DNA of 64,000 nt, taken from NCBI RefSeq assembly GCF_000012365.1, contig NC_007651.1, forward strand, positions 3,534,001-3,598,000, given 5' to 3'. The number at the start of each line of letters is the position of its first letter. The stretch's first letter is position 1. Below the pieces are notes generated by a model that was not told the origin of the DNA, did not search any database, and saw only the letters and a list, made by a program, of their open reading frames with translations. The translations under genes and the position numbers were made by a program. Below are positions 63,667 to 64,000 of the stretch, one piece after another. The DNA is from Burkholderia thailandensis E264 (GTDB taxonomy: Bacteria; Pseudomonadota; Gammaproteobacteria; Burkholderiales; Burkholderiaceae).

Positions 63667-63960
63667 TCAGATTGCGAATTGTTCGCGGTTCTTGCCCGCA
63701 ATCCAGCGAGGAGGCTTCCCACGGCCCGACCAGGTCGCGCCGGATTCCGGATCGCGGTACTTCGCCGCGACACCGGCGCGGGGCCGACCCGCCTTTCCAG
63801 CTTTGCCACGACCGAGACCGAGTTCTGCGAGCGTGAAACCGTAATCGGCGATCTTTTGCTTGACGTCGCTCAATACCTCCGCGTATTCGCGCGACTTGGC
63901 CTCTTCGATCTGCTTCTCCAGCTTCTCTCGCTGAGCGAGAAGGTCCTTGTAAGAAGACAT
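63667..63960 (-). CDS. H-NS family nucleoid protein
   Basis: A 97-residue H-NS-like protein. The N-terminal coiled coil (YKDLLAQREKLEKQIEEAKS) gives oligomerisation; the C-terminal DNA-binding part has the family motif KYRDPESGATWSGRGKPPRWI with the minor-groove loop SGRGKPP. Silencing of AT-rich, laterally acquired DNA is the general role; the island in this window would be a natural target. An AAAGGGA ribosome site precedes the ATG. The promoter lies outside the window. Confidence 0.93.
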   Translation of the reverse strand: MSSYKDLLAQREKLEKQIEEAKSREYAEVLSDVKQKIADYGFTLAELGLGRGKAGKAGRPRAGVAAKYRDPESGATWSGRGKPPRWIAGKNREQFAI

Positions 63961-64000
63961 AAATTCCCTTTTATCTGACCAAATGGCACCGATCTTGAGC

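Overview
The window is high-GC chromosomal DNA of a Burkholderia, most likely from the B. pseudomallei group. The gene orders paaCDE-DUF1835-TetR, lrp/hppD and rlpA/rsmI/yraN/SIS/BON-lipoprotein/cytochrome c, the very high GC at third codon positions and a GC-rich heptamer repeat array all fit. The species is inferred, not proven.

Left core (1-33.6 kb). The window opens inside the phenylacetyl-CoA epoxidase operon (paaC fragment, paaD, paaE), followed by a DUF1835 protein and a TetR regulator (probably PaaR). Next are a GNAT acetyltransferase, a divergent lrp/hppD pair, a large single-chain indolepyruvate ferredoxin oxidoreductase, a 14-copy heptamer array, malic enzyme (maeB), pyrE, a secreted PEBP-like protein, a WrbA-like flavodoxin and type 2 argC. 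A probable surface unit follows: two paralogous lipoproteins and an OmpW-like porin. An ISL3 element (22045-23349) sits directly behind it, with a perfect A8 target duplication inside a terminator. Then come a LysR/MFS pair, a LysE-type exporter, a beta-hydroxyacid dehydrogenase, a Mut7-C protein, several small exported proteins in AT-richer gene-poor DNA, and a ProY-like permease.

Genomic island (33726-55573, about 21.8 kb). It lies in a tRNA-Ala(CGC) gene. A 36-bp core is present at both ends. The intact tRNA is at the right end with an island-supplied 3' part and terminator, while the original 3' part and original terminator are stranded at the left end. Cargo: a tyrosine integrase, a set of small genes of unknown role (DUF2971, YbjN-like, LprI-like), a small XRE regulator with a palindromic operator candidate, a serine recombinase, an AT-richer ATPase-TOPRIM protein resembling a fused PARIS/OLD-type defence effector, a PrimPol-helicase replication protein, a motif-rich non-coding tract, and a Type ISP-like restriction-modification enzyme. 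Three insertion sequences with perfect 8-bp target duplications have landed in it. An IS256-family element splits the integrase, a second IS256-family element splits the non-coding tract, and an IS66 element splits the Type ISP gene. Removing each element restores an uninterrupted frame, so the island looks recently immobilised and its restriction enzyme recently broken, while the ATPase-TOPRIM gene is intact.

Right core (55.6-64 kb). Cytochrome c, a DolP-like BON lipoprotein, a DiaA/GmhA-like SIS protein, yraN, rsmI (its start codon overlaps that of yraN head to head), rlpA, an MBL-fold hydrolase overlapping a DEDD-type exonuclease gene, an Lrp regulator, a CDF cation exporter and an H-NS family protein. 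No rRNA gene or CRISPR array was seen.
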